Positions 8,115 to 16,311 of a stretch of 64,000 nucleotides of DNA are shown in pieces (the stretch's first letter is position 1; each line of letters starts with the position of its first letter). The position numbers and the translations under genes are program-made. The notes below the pieces were generated by a model, which ran no database searches, was not told the origin of the DNA, and worked only from the letters and a program-made list of their open reading frames with translations. Location: contig NZ_NBYX01000011.1 of the NCBI RefSeq assembly GCF_002099195.1, positions 186,001 to 250,000 on the forward strand, written 5' to 3'. Source of the stretch: Burkholderia puraquae (GTDB lineage Bacteria > Pseudomonadota > Gammaproteobacteria > Burkholderiales > Burkholderiaceae).

Positions 8115-10565
8115 TCATGCCGTCACCGCCACCCTCTCCGCCGCAAACCCCGCCAGCGTCCGCAACGCATCCCGCGCCGACCGCAGGTAAAACGCCTGCA
8201 GATGAAACACATGCCAGCGCGCCGCGTGAATCTCCAGCCGGCACGGCACGCCGCAAGCTTGCGCATGACGGGCCAGCCGCTGCGCATCCGACAGCAGCAC
8301 CTCCTGGTCGCCGGCCTGGACGAGCATCGGCGGCAGGCCGCGCAGGTCGGTATCGAGCGGGCCGCGGGCGGCAACCGAACCCGCGCCGTGATACCAGCGC
8401 AGCCCCTGTTCGAGCCAGCCGCGACGGATCATCGGATCGTCGTGGCGGCGCGAAGCCAGCGTCGCGCCCCCCAGCGCGGGATCGGTCACGGGCGAGATCA
8501 GCAGCAGCGCGGCGGCGGCTGGCTCGCCGCGCTCGCGCAGCGCGATGGCCAGCGCGAGCGCCAGCGCACCGCCGGCCGAATCGCCGGCGATCACGATCCG
8601 GTGCGGCGCATGGCCCTGCGCGCGCATCGCGCCATAGACGGCCAGCGCATCGTCGAGTGCGGCCGGGCTCGGATGCTCGGGGGCCAGCCGGTAATCGGGC
8701 ACCCACACCGGCAGGCCGGCGTCGTTCGCGAGCCGCGTCGTCACGCCGCGATGCGTATGCGGCCCGCCGAGACAGAATGCGCCGCCGTGCAGATAGAGGA
8801 TCGCGCCGCCCGTGTCGCCGCGTTTCGGCGCGACCACTTCGACCGGCACGCGGTGCGCGGACGTACGGTAGCGCAGCGTGCCGCCCGTGCCCGGCATCAG
8901 CGGCGACAGCAGCGCGACGACGCGCCGCTGCATGCGCGCGCCGAACGGCGGCCCGATCAGCGGCCGGAACGCGACGCGCAGGAAACCGCGCAGCGAGGCG
9001 GCCGTGAGTGCCTCCAGCCGGCCGGCGGGCGGCGCGACCACCACGTCGCGCGCCGGTGCGGCCGACTCGGGCACCGGATGCGTGAAGCGGTAAGCGGACA
9101 TCCCGGTGAAGCGCGTGCTCCACCGGTAGGTCAGCGTGAAGCCCGGCCAGTTCGTGCTGTTGTGTCCCGCCGCATCGACGTACCAGCTCTTGCAGTTGTT
9201 CCACACCGATCCTTCGAGCCGCTGCTGCACATGCGTGTTGAAGCGCCGGTAGCGGCCTGCGTCGACGTCGATCTCGCGCGCGCCGTGGCGCCGCATCGTG
9301 CGCAGGCAGCGCATCACGTGCGCGATCTGGCTTTCGAGCATGTAGACGATCGAGTTGTGGCCGAGGTTGGTGTTCGGGCCGTACAGCATGAAGAAGTTCG
9401 GAAAGCCGGGCACGGTGAGCCCGAGATACGCCTGCGCGCCACGTCGCCATGCGTCGTTCAGGTCGAGCCCGTCGCGGCCCGTGATGCGCATCGGCGACAG
9501 GAACTCGGTCGCCGCGAACCCCGTGCCGTAGACGATTGCATCGACCGGATGGTGCACGCCGTCGACGGTCTCGATGCCGTCCTCCGTCACGCGCCGGATC
9601 CGCTGCGTGACGAGCTCGACGTTGTCGCGGCTCATCGCGGCAAGGTAGTCGCTCGACAGCAGGATGCGCTTGCAGCCGATCGGGTAATCGGGCGTGAGCC
9701 GCGCACGCAACGCGGCGTCCGGCACGTCGCGTGCGAGCAGCCTGCGGAACGGCCGGCCGACTGCGACCTTCATCAACTTGTGCAGGCGCGTGAACGCGAT
9801 CGCGCGTGATTCGTAGCGCAGGTAGATCGATGCGCGATGCAGCTTCATCGCCCACGGCAACCGGCGGAACAGCGCCTTCTCCCACGGGCGGTACGCGCGA
9901 TCGGGGCGCGGCATCACGTAGGCCGGCGAACGCTGGAACACGACCAGGCGCTGCACGTCGCCGGCGATCGCCGGGACGAACTGGATCGCCGACGCGCCGG
10001 TGCCGACCACGGCCACGCGCTTGCCGGCGAGCGAATAATCGTGATCCCAGTGCGCGGAGTGGAATGCGCGGCCGCGAAACGTGCCGATGCCGGGCAGGTC
10101 GGGCATCGCAGGGCGGCTCAACTGGCCGGTGCCGCTGACGAGCAGCGCGGCGCTCAGCGTCGTGCCGTCGGCGAGCATGACGTGCCACAGCGCGGCGGCT
10201 TCGTCGTAGCGCGCGTGCACGACTTCGGCGCCGAAGCGCAGGTAGCGCGCGAGGCCGTACTTGCGCGCGCAATGCTGCAGGTACGCATGGATTTCGGGCT
10301 GCGGCGCGAACACGCGCGACCAGGCCGGGTTGGGCTCGAACGAGAACGAGTACAGGTGCGAGGGCACGTCGCAGGCGGCGCCCGGGTAGCTGTTGTCGCG
10401 CCACACGCCGCCGACGTCGTGCGAGCGTTCGACGATCGCGAAATCGTGGATGCCGGCGCGTTGCAGCGCGATCGCCATGCCGAGGCCGGCGAAGCCGGCG
10501 CCGATGATGATCGCCGCAAGCGGGGCGGCGGAATCGGTCAGATGGGTTGCGTCACGCGACGACAT
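8115..10565 (-). CDS. Baeyer-Villiger monooxygenase fused to HSL-type alpha/beta hydrolase
   Basis: The product has 816 residues from ATG 10565 (GGAGGAG at the right distance; a start at 10592 is less likely). Residues 1 to about 510 are a class B flavin monooxygenase. It has the FAD motif GAGFAG (22-27), the Baeyer-Villiger fingerprint FRGRAFHSAHW (Phe163 to Trp173), and a second NADPH Rossmann motif GTGASA near 188. Residues about 570-816 are a hormone-sensitive-lipase-like esterase with oxyanion motif HGGAF, nucleophile motif GDSAGG, and a late Asp and His. One chain could turn a ketone into an ester or lactone and then hydrolyse it. Its start overlaps the end of the GMC oxidoreductase gene by 14 bases, so they form an operon. 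The ketone substrate is unknown. Confidence 0.9.
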   Translation of the reverse strand: MSSRDATHLTDSAAPLAAIIIGAGFAGLGMAIALQRAGIHDFAIVERSHDVGGVWRDNSYPGAACDVPSHLYSFSFEPNPAWSRVFAPQPEIHAYLQHCARKYGLARYLRFGAEVVHARYDEAAALWHVMLADGTTLSAALLVSGTGQLSRPAMPDLPGIGTFRGRAFHSAHWDHDYSLAGKRVAVVGTGASAIQFVPAIAGDVQRLVVFQRSPAYVMPRPDRAYRPWEKALFRRLPWAMKLHRASIYLRYESRAIAFTRLHKLMKVAVGRPFRRLLARDVPDAALRARLTPDYPIGCKRILLSSDYLAAMSRDNVELVTQRIRRVTEDGIETVDGVHHPVDAIVYGTGFAATEFLSPMRITGRDGLDLNDAWRRGAQAYLGLTVPGFPNFFMLYGPNTNLGHNSIVYMLESQIAHVMRCLRTMRRHGAREIDVDAGRYRRFNTHVQQRLEGSVWNNCKSWYVDAAGHNSTNWPGFTLTYRWSTRFTGMSAYRFTHPVPESAAPARDVVVAPPAGRLEALTAASLRGFLRVAFRPLIGPPFGARMQRRVVALLSPLMPGTGGTLRYRTSAHRVPVEVVAPKRGDTGGAILYLHGGAFCLGGPHTHRGVTTRLANDAGLPVWVPDYRLAPEHPSPAALDDALAVYGAMRAQGHAPHRIVIAGDSAGGALALALAIALRERGEPAAAALLLISPVTDPALGGATLASRRHDDPMIRRGWLEQGLRWYHGAGSVAARGPLDTDLRGLPPMLVQAGDQEVLLSDAQRLARHAQACGVPCRLEIHAARWHVFHLQAFYLRSARDALRTLAGFAAERVAVTA

Positions 10566-12267
10566 GGCGGGTCTCCTCCGGCTGGGCGGCATCGTGCGCG
10601 GCGCACGTGGCAGGAACGGTGTCGCGATCCGTCGCTGTCCTGACGGTTTCGCGCTGCGGCTGCGCGGGCGTGCGGCATACGCCGCGGATCAGGTCGACGG
10701 CCTTCTCGGCGATCATGATCGTCGGTGCGTTGGTGTTGCCGCCGATGAGCGTCGGCATGACCGATGCATCGACGATGCGCAGCCCCTGCAGGCCGCGCAC
10801 GCGCAATTGCGGATCGACGACGGCGAGTGCGTCGTGCCCCATCCGGCACGTGCCGACCGGGTGATACACGGTGTCGGTGCGCCGCCGCAGCACGTCGCGG
10901 ATTTCATCGTCGGTGTTGACGTTCGCGGTGAACAGGTCGCGCGTGGTCCAGCCGGCAAGCGCCGGCGCTTCCATCAGCCGTCGTGTGAGGCGGAAGCCCG
11001 CGACCATGTCGTCGAGGTCGCGCGGATCGTCGAAGAACGCGGGATCGATGCGCGGCGCCGCGAGCGGATCGGCGCTGTCGAGCGTGACCGAGCCGCGGCT
11101 GCGCGGCCGCAGCAGGCACACATGGCACGACAGCCCGTGGCCGGCGTGCAGCTTGCGCGCGTGATCGTCGACGAGCGCGACGACGAAGTGCAGCTGGATG
11201 TCCGGTGCGTCGAGCTCGGCGCGGGTCTTCAGGAAGCCGCCGCCTTCCGCGAAATTCGATGTCAGCATCCCGCGCCGCTCGCGGCGAAAGCGCGCGAGCT
11301 CGCGCAGCATCCGCAGGCCGCCGCGCGCGGACACGCCCATCGTGTCGACGCTGCGCGTGCGGTAGCCGAAGATGAAATCCGGATGATCCTGCAGGTTGCG
11401 GCCGACGCCGGGCAGGTCGGCGTGCACGGCGATACCGAGCTGCTGGAGCGCGCGGCCCGGGCCGACGCCCGACAGCATCAGCAGTTGCGGCGTCTGCAGC
11501 GCACCGGCTGCGAGCACGACTTCACGCCGCGCGCGCAGCGTGCGGATTTCGCCGTGCTGCCGCACTTCGACGCCGATCGCGCGCGTGCCGTCGAACAGGA
11601 TGCGCAGCACCTGCGCGTGCGTCTCGACCGTCAGGTTGTCGCGGCGGCCGACGTGCGGCAGCAGGTACGCGCGCGCCGCGCTCCACCGTTCGCCGTGCTT
11701 CTGCGTGACCTGGTAGATGCCGATGCCTTCCTGCTGCGCGCCGTTGAAATCGTCGGTGAGCGGCAGGCCGGCCTGTTGCGCGGCTTCGAGGTAGCGTGCA
11801 TGGAACGGGTTGCCGGTGCGCAGGTCGCTCACCCACAGCGGGCCGTCGCGGCCATGCCACGCATCGTCGAAGCGCTCGTTGTGCTCGCTCAGGCGGAAGT
11901 ACGGCAGCACGTCGTCGTAGGCCCAGCCTTCGTTGCCGAGCGCGGCCCAGCCGTCGTAGTCGACGCGATGGCCGCGGATGTAGACCATCGCGTTGATCGC
12001 CGACGAACCGCCCAGCACCTTGCCGCGCGGCTGGTAGCCGATGCGCCCGCCGAGGCCCGGCTGCGGCACCGTGTCGAAGGCCCAGTTGTTCACGCGGGTC
12101 GGCATCATCGCGACCGCGCCGGTCGGCACGTTGACGAGCGTGCCGTCGCCGCGGCCGCCGGCCTCGAGCACGCAGACGGTCACGGCCGGGTCCTCGGTCA
12201 GCCGCCCGGCGACGACGCAGCCGCCCGAACCGCCGCCAACGACGATGTAGTCGAAAGTCTTGCTCAT
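10552..12267 (-). CDS. GMC-family alcohol/choline dehydrogenase-like flavoenzyme
   Basis: The product has 571 residues, the usual GMC length. The N-terminal FAD motif is YIVVGGGSGGCVVAGRL, followed by the GMC signature GGSSAINAMVYIRG. The C-terminal part has YHPVGTCRMG and a second signature with His and Asn near GGNTNAPTIMIAEKA. Such enzymes oxidise an alcohol to an aldehyde or ketone with FAD. Read with the fused monooxygenase-esterase downstream, the operon could take a secondary alcohol to a ketone, then an ester, then an alcohol plus acid. That order is inference. An AraC regulator is divergently placed. Confidence 0.88.
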   Translation of the reverse strand: MSKTFDYIVVGGGSGGCVVAGRLTEDPAVTVCVLEAGGRGDGTLVNVPTGAVAMMPTRVNNWAFDTVPQPGLGGRIGYQPRGKVLGGSSAINAMVYIRGHRVDYDGWAALGNEGWAYDDVLPYFRLSEHNERFDDAWHGRDGPLWVSDLRTGNPFHARYLEAAQQAGLPLTDDFNGAQQEGIGIYQVTQKHGERWSAARAYLLPHVGRRDNLTVETHAQVLRILFDGTRAIGVEVRQHGEIRTLRARREVVLAAGALQTPQLLMLSGVGPGRALQQLGIAVHADLPGVGRNLQDHPDFIFGYRTRSVDTMGVSARGGLRMLRELARFRRERRGMLTSNFAEGGGFLKTRAELDAPDIQLHFVVALVDDHARKLHAGHGLSCHVCLLRPRSRGSVTLDSADPLAAPRIDPAFFDDPRDLDDMVAGFRLTRRLMEAPALAGWTTRDLFTANVNTDDEIRDVLRRRTDTVYHPVGTCRMGHDALAVVDPQLRVRGLQGLRIVDASVMPTLIGGNTNAPTIMIAEKAVDLIRGVCRTPAQPQRETVRTATDRDTVPATCAAHDAAQPEETRHVVA

Positions 12268-12580
12268 GGAGCGTCTCCTGGTTCTTTAGTCGATGGATCA
12301 GGCGGGGCGCGGCAGCGCGCACAGGCGGCCGGCGCGTGGCAGGCGGAGCGCGCGCGGCGGGGCCGGGGCGCGGGCGAACGCGGCGCGATGGCGTGCGAAG
12401 CGGGCTGCGGGATCGGTCGGGCGACTCGGTCGCATGGTGTCTCCTCCGGAGGGCGGTGGCGTCGTTCGGACGACGACTGGATGACGCCGATGGTGCTGGC
12501 CGCATGGGAAAACACCAATGCTGCTTCGGGACAATTGTTTTAGTATTTGGGCCAAATCGGCGCTTCGAGGGTTTCTCCGC
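12268..12580. promoter_or_regulatory. Divergent promoter region, GMC operon / AraC regulator
   Basis: These 313 bases lie between the two divergent starts. Most is GC-rich, but 12505-12560 drops in GC and holds the near-palindrome TTTGGGCCAAA (12546-12556), a candidate regulator or promoter site. Short frames here have no ribosome binding site or recognisable product and are not called. Confidence 0.4.
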
Positions 12581-13612
12581 ATGAGCTTCTGGGATTTCAC
12601 CCGGAGTCCGGCCAGCGCCCGGCTGCTGGTCGATTTCGGCGACGAACGCGGCGTGCCGCACGCGACGCTGCTGGCCGGCACGGGGCTCGCGGACGCGCAG
12701 CTCGACGATCCGAAGGTCGAGGTGACGGCCGCGCAGGAACTGCGGCTGACCGGCAACCTGCTGCGCGCGCTCGGGCGCGCGCCGGGCCTCGGGTTCGAGG
12801 TCGGCCGGCGCTACCACTTCTCCGCGTACGGCGTGTGGGGTTACGGGCTGATCGCGAGCGCGACCGCGCGCGACGCGCTCGCGCTGGCGCTGCGCTTCCT
12901 GCCGCTCACCTACGCGTTCACCGTGATCACGTACCGCGAGGAAGACGGAACGTGCGTGCTCGGTTTCGGCGCGCCGGAGCTCGATGGCGCGCTGAGCCGG
13001 TTCCTCGTCGAGCGCGACATGACCGCCGCGGCCGTGCTGCTGCAGGAAATCGGCGGCGACGCATTCGCGTTGTCGCGCTTCACGGTGCAGGCGACACGCG
13101 CGCCGTCCGTGCCGGTGCCGCGCATCGCCGGCGTCGAACCCGTTTTCTCGGCGCGCGCGAACAGCCTCGTATTCGACCGCGTGCTTCTCGACCGGCTGCT
13201 GCCGCACGCGAATCCGCTCACGGTGTCGATGTGCGAGCAGATGTGCGGCCAGCTGCTCGAAGCGCGGCGTGCGCGCGTGGGCACGTCGGAGATGGTGCGC
13301 CAGTACCTGAGCGCGACACCGGGCTCCGCACCGTTCTCGCTCGAGGACATGGCGCGGCTGATGAACACGAGCCCGCGCACGCTCAAGCGCCGGCTGCAGG
13401 AAGAGGGCACGACGTTCCGGGCGCTGCTCGCGCAGGCGCGCGGCGCGCTGGCCGAGACGCTGCTCGGCGACGCGCGCCTGTCGCTCGCGGAAGTGGCCGA
13501 GCGGCTCGGCTTCAGCGACCTGTCGAGTTTCTCGCAGGCGTTCAAGCGCTGGTACGGCGTGCCGCCGGGCGCGTATCGCAGCGCGGCGCAACGGGACGGC
13601 GGCCGTTCCTGA
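12581..13612 (+). CDS. AraC-family transcriptional regulator (OruR/arabinose-binding-like type)
   Basis: The product has 343 residues from ATG 12581 (GAGG upstream; an earlier in-frame ATG at 12518 lacks one). Residues about 20-200 form the arabinose-operon-regulator-type N-terminal domain (VGRRYHFSAYGVWGYGLIAS). A C-terminal AraC HTH pair follows: FSLEDMARLMNTSPRTLKRR, then LAEVAERLGFSDLSSFSQAF ending in RRWYG-type sequence. It is divergent from the GMC/monooxygenase operon and is the natural candidate for its activator, as is typical of regulators next to alcohol or ketone oxidation genes. Confidence 0.9.
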   Translation: MSFWDFTRSPASARLLVDFGDERGVPHATLLAGTGLADAQLDDPKVEVTAAQELRLTGNLLRALGRAPGLGFEVGRRYHFSAYGVWGYGLIASATARDALALALRFLPLTYAFTVITYREEDGTCVLGFGAPELDGALSRFLVERDMTAAAVLLQEIGGDAFALSRFTVQATRAPSVPVPRIAGVEPVFSARANSLVFDRVLLDRLLPHANPLTVSMCEQMCGQLLEARRARVGTSEMVRQYLSATPGSAPFSLEDMARLMNTSPRTLKRRLQEEGTTFRALLAQARGALAETLLGDARLSLAEVAERLGFSDLSSFSQAFKRWYGVPPGAYRSAAQRDGGRS

Positions 13613-13667
13613 ATCACGGTACGATCGCTGGCTGTCCTGCCGACCTTCCAATCACGAGAGAACCCGC

Positions 13668-14177
13668 ATGATCACGATTCGCCCGATGACCGACGACGAT
13701 TTCCCGCGCTTCTGGCCGACCTACCGCGCCATCGTCGCTGCTCAGGAAACCTATGCATTCGATCCGGCGCCGACACAGGAAGCGGCGCGCGCGCTGTGGC
13801 TCGATGCGCCGCTGTGCACGTGGATCGCCGAAGAGGACGGCGTGGTGCTGGGTTCGTACTATCTGAAGGCGAATGCGGCCGGCCCCGGCAATCACGTGTG
13901 CAATTGCGGCTACATGGTGAGCGAGGCCGCGCGCGGCCGCGGCGTCGCGCGCCTGATGTGCGAGCACTCGCAGCAGGTCGCGCGCGAGCGCGGCTTCCTC
14001 GCGATGCAGTTCAACTCGGTCGTCTCGACGAACGAGGTGGCGGTCGCACTGTGGCAGAAGCTGGGGTTTGAAATCGTCGGCCGCCTGCCGCGTGCGTATC
14101 GTCACGCGCGGCTCGGCTTCGTCGACAGCCTCGTGATGTTCAAGTGGCTCGGCGACACGGGGGCCGCCGAAGCCTGA
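13668..14177 (+). CDS. GNAT-family N-acetyltransferase
   Basis: The product has 169 residues with a single GNAT fold. Acetyl-CoA binding is shown by the motif A region EAARGRGVARLMCEHSQQ (the R/Q-x-x-G-x-G/A pattern), followed by GFLAMQFNSVVSTNEVAV and KLGFEIVGRLP. It transfers acetyl from acetyl-CoA to an amine of unknown identity. It starts 55 bases after the AraC stop, on the same strand, and converges with the M29-like gene with a 16-base gap. Nothing fixes the substrate; the family includes self-resistance enzymes against amine antimetabolites. Confidence 0.85.
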   Translation: MITIRPMTDDDFPRFWPTYRAIVAAQETYAFDPAPTQEAARALWLDAPLCTWIAEEDGVVLGSYYLKANAAGPGNHVCNCGYMVSEAARGRGVARLMCEHSQQVARERGFLAMQFNSVVSTNEVAVALWQKLGFEIVGRLPRAYRHARLGFVDSLVMFKWLGDTGAAEA

Positions 14178-14193
14178 GCGCGCAGCCGCTTCG

Positions 14194-15147
14194 TCAGACG
14201 GCGAACGCGCCGTCGAACACGATCCGGTCGTCGAGCGCGAGCGTGCCGCGCGCGAAGATCAGGTCGAGATGGTGGCTGCCGTTTTCGCCGCCGCCGAGCC
14301 CGAGGTGCAGGCCCGGATGACGTTCCTCGAACCCGGCGTTGCGGCCGTACAGCCCGCGAATCCCGAGGTTCGTGCCGATGCCGAATTCCTCGATCCGACG
14401 GTGATTCTCATGCCGGTCGAGATAGGTCGCGAAATCGCGCCGGAAGCCTTCGTTGTCGGTGTCGAACCCGACGATCATGCTGTTCTCGACATGCAGTGTT
14501 GCCAGTCGTTCGGCCACCTTGTACTTGATCGCGAACGGCACGGTGCCGAGAAACGTGCCGCTGAAGACGACCGAGCCGTTGAGATCGGTGACGTGCGTCG
14601 CGATCTCGCCGGGCACGACATCGAGGTTTCCCATGCCATCCACGCTCGTCCATTTCTGGTCCGGCGCGAGCGAGCCTGTCAGTGTGTTGCCGGCTTCGTC
14701 GGTGAAGCGGATCTGCGATGCGTGCGCGGCCGCGTCGATCAGCCGGCCGTTGCGTGCCGCGATGTCGTCGAGCGATTCGGCGAACGCCTCGTCGAGATGC
14801 GGGCCGTAATCCTTGAACAGTACCGACTTGCTCCAGTGCTCGACGATCGCGGGGCGGATCGCGGCGAGGAACGGCGGCCCGCTGGGCGACGGCGTCGGCA
14901 GGCACGACGAGTCGTACAGCAGCACGAACAGATCGGCGCGATCGAGCGCGGCGGCAATGTCGGCTGGCGGGGTGCTTTCGAGGCAGAGGGTGGTCGCGTC
15001 GAGCGAATCGGGCAGGGCGGAAAACGCGCGCAACGCGATGTCGCGATTGCGGGTGTCATGGCCGACCAGCAGTTTTCCCGACTCGCCGCGCGCAAGTTTC
15101 TCGCGCAGCGCGGGATGGAAGCCCAGCGCGCGGTGCAGGTTCAGCAT
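14194..15147 (-). CDS. M29 aminopeptidase / NicX-like metalloenzyme paired with a 40-residue peptide
   Basis: The product has 317 residues from ATG 15147, with GGAG seven bases upstream. The C-terminal third carries the M29/NicX metal-site pattern: Glu in RRIEEFGIGTNLG, Glu and His in GFEERHPGLHLGLGG, and His-x-Asp in SHHLDLIFARG. The superfamily covers metal-dependent aminopeptidases (AmpS/AmpT) and the non-haem iron 2,5-dihydroxypyridine dioxygenase NicX. The sequence alone does not choose between peptidase and oxygenase. Upstream on the same strand are a palindrome and a 40-codon gene, then an Lrp-type regulator. This arrangement suggests that the enzyme acts on that peptide. Confidence 0.65.
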   Translation of the reverse strand: MLNLHRALGFHPALREKLARGESGKLLVGHDTRNRDIALRAFSALPDSLDATTLCLESTPPADIAAALDRADLFVLLYDSSCLPTPSPSGPPFLAAIRPAIVEHWSKSVLFKDYGPHLDEAFAESLDDIAARNGRLIDAAAHASQIRFTDEAGNTLTGSLAPDQKWTSVDGMGNLDVVPGEIATHVTDLNGSVVFSGTFLGTVPFAIKYKVAERLATLHVENSMIVGFDTDNEGFRRDFATYLDRHENHRRIEEFGIGTNLGIRGLYGRNAGFEERHPGLHLGLGGGENGSHHLDLIFARGTLALDDRIVFDGAFAV

Positions 15148-15164
15148 GCGTGTCTCCGGAAGCG

Positions 15165-15188
15165 GCGGAAGGGCCGCGGCCCTTCCGC
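15165..15188 (-). promoter_or_regulatory. 24-nt perfect palindrome between peptide gene and M29-like gene
   Basis: The sequence reads GCGGAAGGGCCG followed by its exact inverse complement, with no mismatch over 24 bases. In the transcript it would fold into a hairpin of about ten base pairs with a four-base loop. It ends 17 bases before the ATG of the M29-like gene. No T tract follows, so it is not a classical terminator. It could attenuate transcription or stabilise the 3' end of the peptide message, so that the peptide is made in excess over the enzyme. A protein-binding site is the alternative. Confidence 0.6.
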
Positions 15189-15205
15189 GAGAACGGGTGG
15201 CCCGC

Positions 15206-15328
15206 TCAGACCGGCCAGAGCGCGGTGCCGAACGGCACCACGGCGTCCTCGACCATCATGTCGACGGCCTCGGGGTGCGTGTCTTCCTGCATCCAGTCAA
15301 GCAATTCGATCTGCTGGGTGTCCTGCAT
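15206..15328 (-). CDS. 40-residue acidic peptide, candidate modified-peptide precursor
   Basis: This small gene is not covered by long-ORF calling. It starts at ATG 15328 with AGGAGA six bases upstream, the best ribosome binding site nearby, and ends at TGA 15206. The N-terminal half is acidic and leader-like (MQDTQQIELLDWMQED). The C-terminal half runs from HPEAV to the hydrophobic end VVPFGTALWPV. It has one His, two Trp, four Met, three Pro and no Cys, Lys or Arg; nine residues are Asp or Glu. It lies 58 bases upstream of the M29-like gene. I do not recognise the family. It could be a RiPP precursor, an enzyme subunit or a regulatory leader peptide. Its composition does not look like an attenuator. 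Confidence 0.7.
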   Translation of the reverse strand: MQDTQQIELLDWMQEDTHPEAVDMMVEDAVVPFGTALWPV

Positions 15329-15732
15329 GTCAATTCTCCTGTGGTGAACATGAGTGATTCAACATGAAAGCGCGGCTAAAAAGTTGCCACTCCTCATCAG
15401 GCATTTCGTGAATATCCGATGAGTGGCGTTGATATTAGTCTGAGGAATTTACGAATGCAATGCGTTGCAAGGTTTTTAGCCAAGGCGTGCTAAACACGGG
15501 GGATTCTTGAGTCGCGCGCCGTAAAACACGGATAAAGAGAAAGACGGATTCGATGTCATTTTTTCAATGACCGGAATCGGGATCGATGCATGGCTTTCGG
15601 CGATTTTTCATCGGAAATTAATTCGCCGCGATCGACGCGATCGACGCGATCGACGCGATCGACATCGTTCGCGGCGGCCGTGCGTGCGAACGTGTCGTCG
15701 GTCGGCGGCGCATCGGCGGGTCGATGCCCGTG
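15329..15732 (-). promoter_or_regulatory. AT-rich regulatory region upstream of the peptide gene
   Basis: These 404 bases lie between the Lrp-type regulator and the peptide gene and are markedly AT-richer than the rest of the window. GGCTAAAAA (15374-15382) is repeated in exact inverse as TTTTTAGCC (15473-15481), with about 90 bases between. An imperfect inverted pair, CCACTCCTCATC (from 15387) and GATGAGTGG (from 15418), lies inside it. Further AAAACACGG-like motifs occur at about 15489 and 15523. Several related sites over about 150 bases fit an Lrp/AsnC octamer wrapping the promoter of the peptide operon. This is inferred from position and repeats. Confidence 0.5.
15627..15662. repeat. Four tandem copies of CGCGATCGA
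   Basis: A perfect 9-bp unit is repeated four times just downstream of the Lrp-type regulator stop. Each unit contains the palindrome CGATCG. It is a short microsatellite and may vary between isolates. Confidence 0.9.
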
Positions 15733-16188
15733 TCAACCGAGCAGCGCCTTGCCGAGCGGTTTGGCCGGCTCGGACCGGAGCACCAGTGACGTCGTGACCG
15801 CGCCGAAGCGGGCGATCGCGTCGATGATGGTTTCGAGTTGGCCCGGTGTCGGCACCAGAACCTTCAGCAGGAAACAATCCTCGCCGGTCATGCGGTGGAC
15901 CTCGATGACGTGCGGCATCTCGGCGAACGCGCGCAGCGCAGGCTTGATGTGTTCGTGCGTCGTCTTCAACCGGATGATGGCCATCATGCCCAACCCCAGC
16001 GCGGCCGGGTCGATCCGTGCGCCGTAGCCCGCGATGATGCCGCGCTCTTCCAGCCGCTTGACGCGCTCCGACGTGGCGGGCTGCGACAGCCCGATGCGCC
16101 GGCCCACTTCGGACAGCGGCATCCGCGCATTTTCCTGTAGCGCCTCGAGGATCGAAAGATCCAGGCGATCGAGCTCTTCGTTCGGCAT
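15733..16188 (-). CDS. Lrp/AsnC-family transcriptional regulator
   Basis: The product has 151 residues, the normal length. The N-terminal HTH (about 8-60) reads LDLSILEALQENARMPLSEV and RRIGLSQPATSERVKRLEER. A RAM/AsnC ligand-binding domain follows (GMMAIIRLKTTHEHIKP, EVHRMTGEDCFLLKVLVPT). Lrp-type proteins sense amino acids and wrap promoter DNA. It is on the same strand as, and directly upstream of, the peptide and M29-like genes across the repeat-bearing AT-rich region, so it is their likely regulator. Confidence 0.93.
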   Translation of the reverse strand: MPNEELDRLDLSILEALQENARMPLSEVGRRIGLSQPATSERVKRLEERGIIAGYGARIDPAALGLGMMAIIRLKTTHEHIKPALRAFAEMPHVIEVHRMTGEDCFLLKVLVPTPGQLETIIDAIARFGAVTTSLVLRSEPAKPLGKALLG

Positions 16189-16311
16189 GTCCGCTTTCCC
16201 GCTCCGTTAATTCATCGGCATATTGTCTCAATAACCGATGATTTGCCATTCCCGGCCGTTTTCCGGCAGGCCAGACTGCGAGCTTGCCTTTTCATGGAGA
16301 GGGAGACGGAG

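Noticed and set aside
11522..13651. A 709-codon minus-strand frame across the AraC regulator
   Set aside because: It is antisense to the AraC gene and out of frame with the GMC gene, with low-complexity composition.
15567..15797. Short plus-strand frame with repeated Asp-Arg codons
   Set aside because: It is produced by the four CGCGATCGA repeats and has no ribosome binding site.
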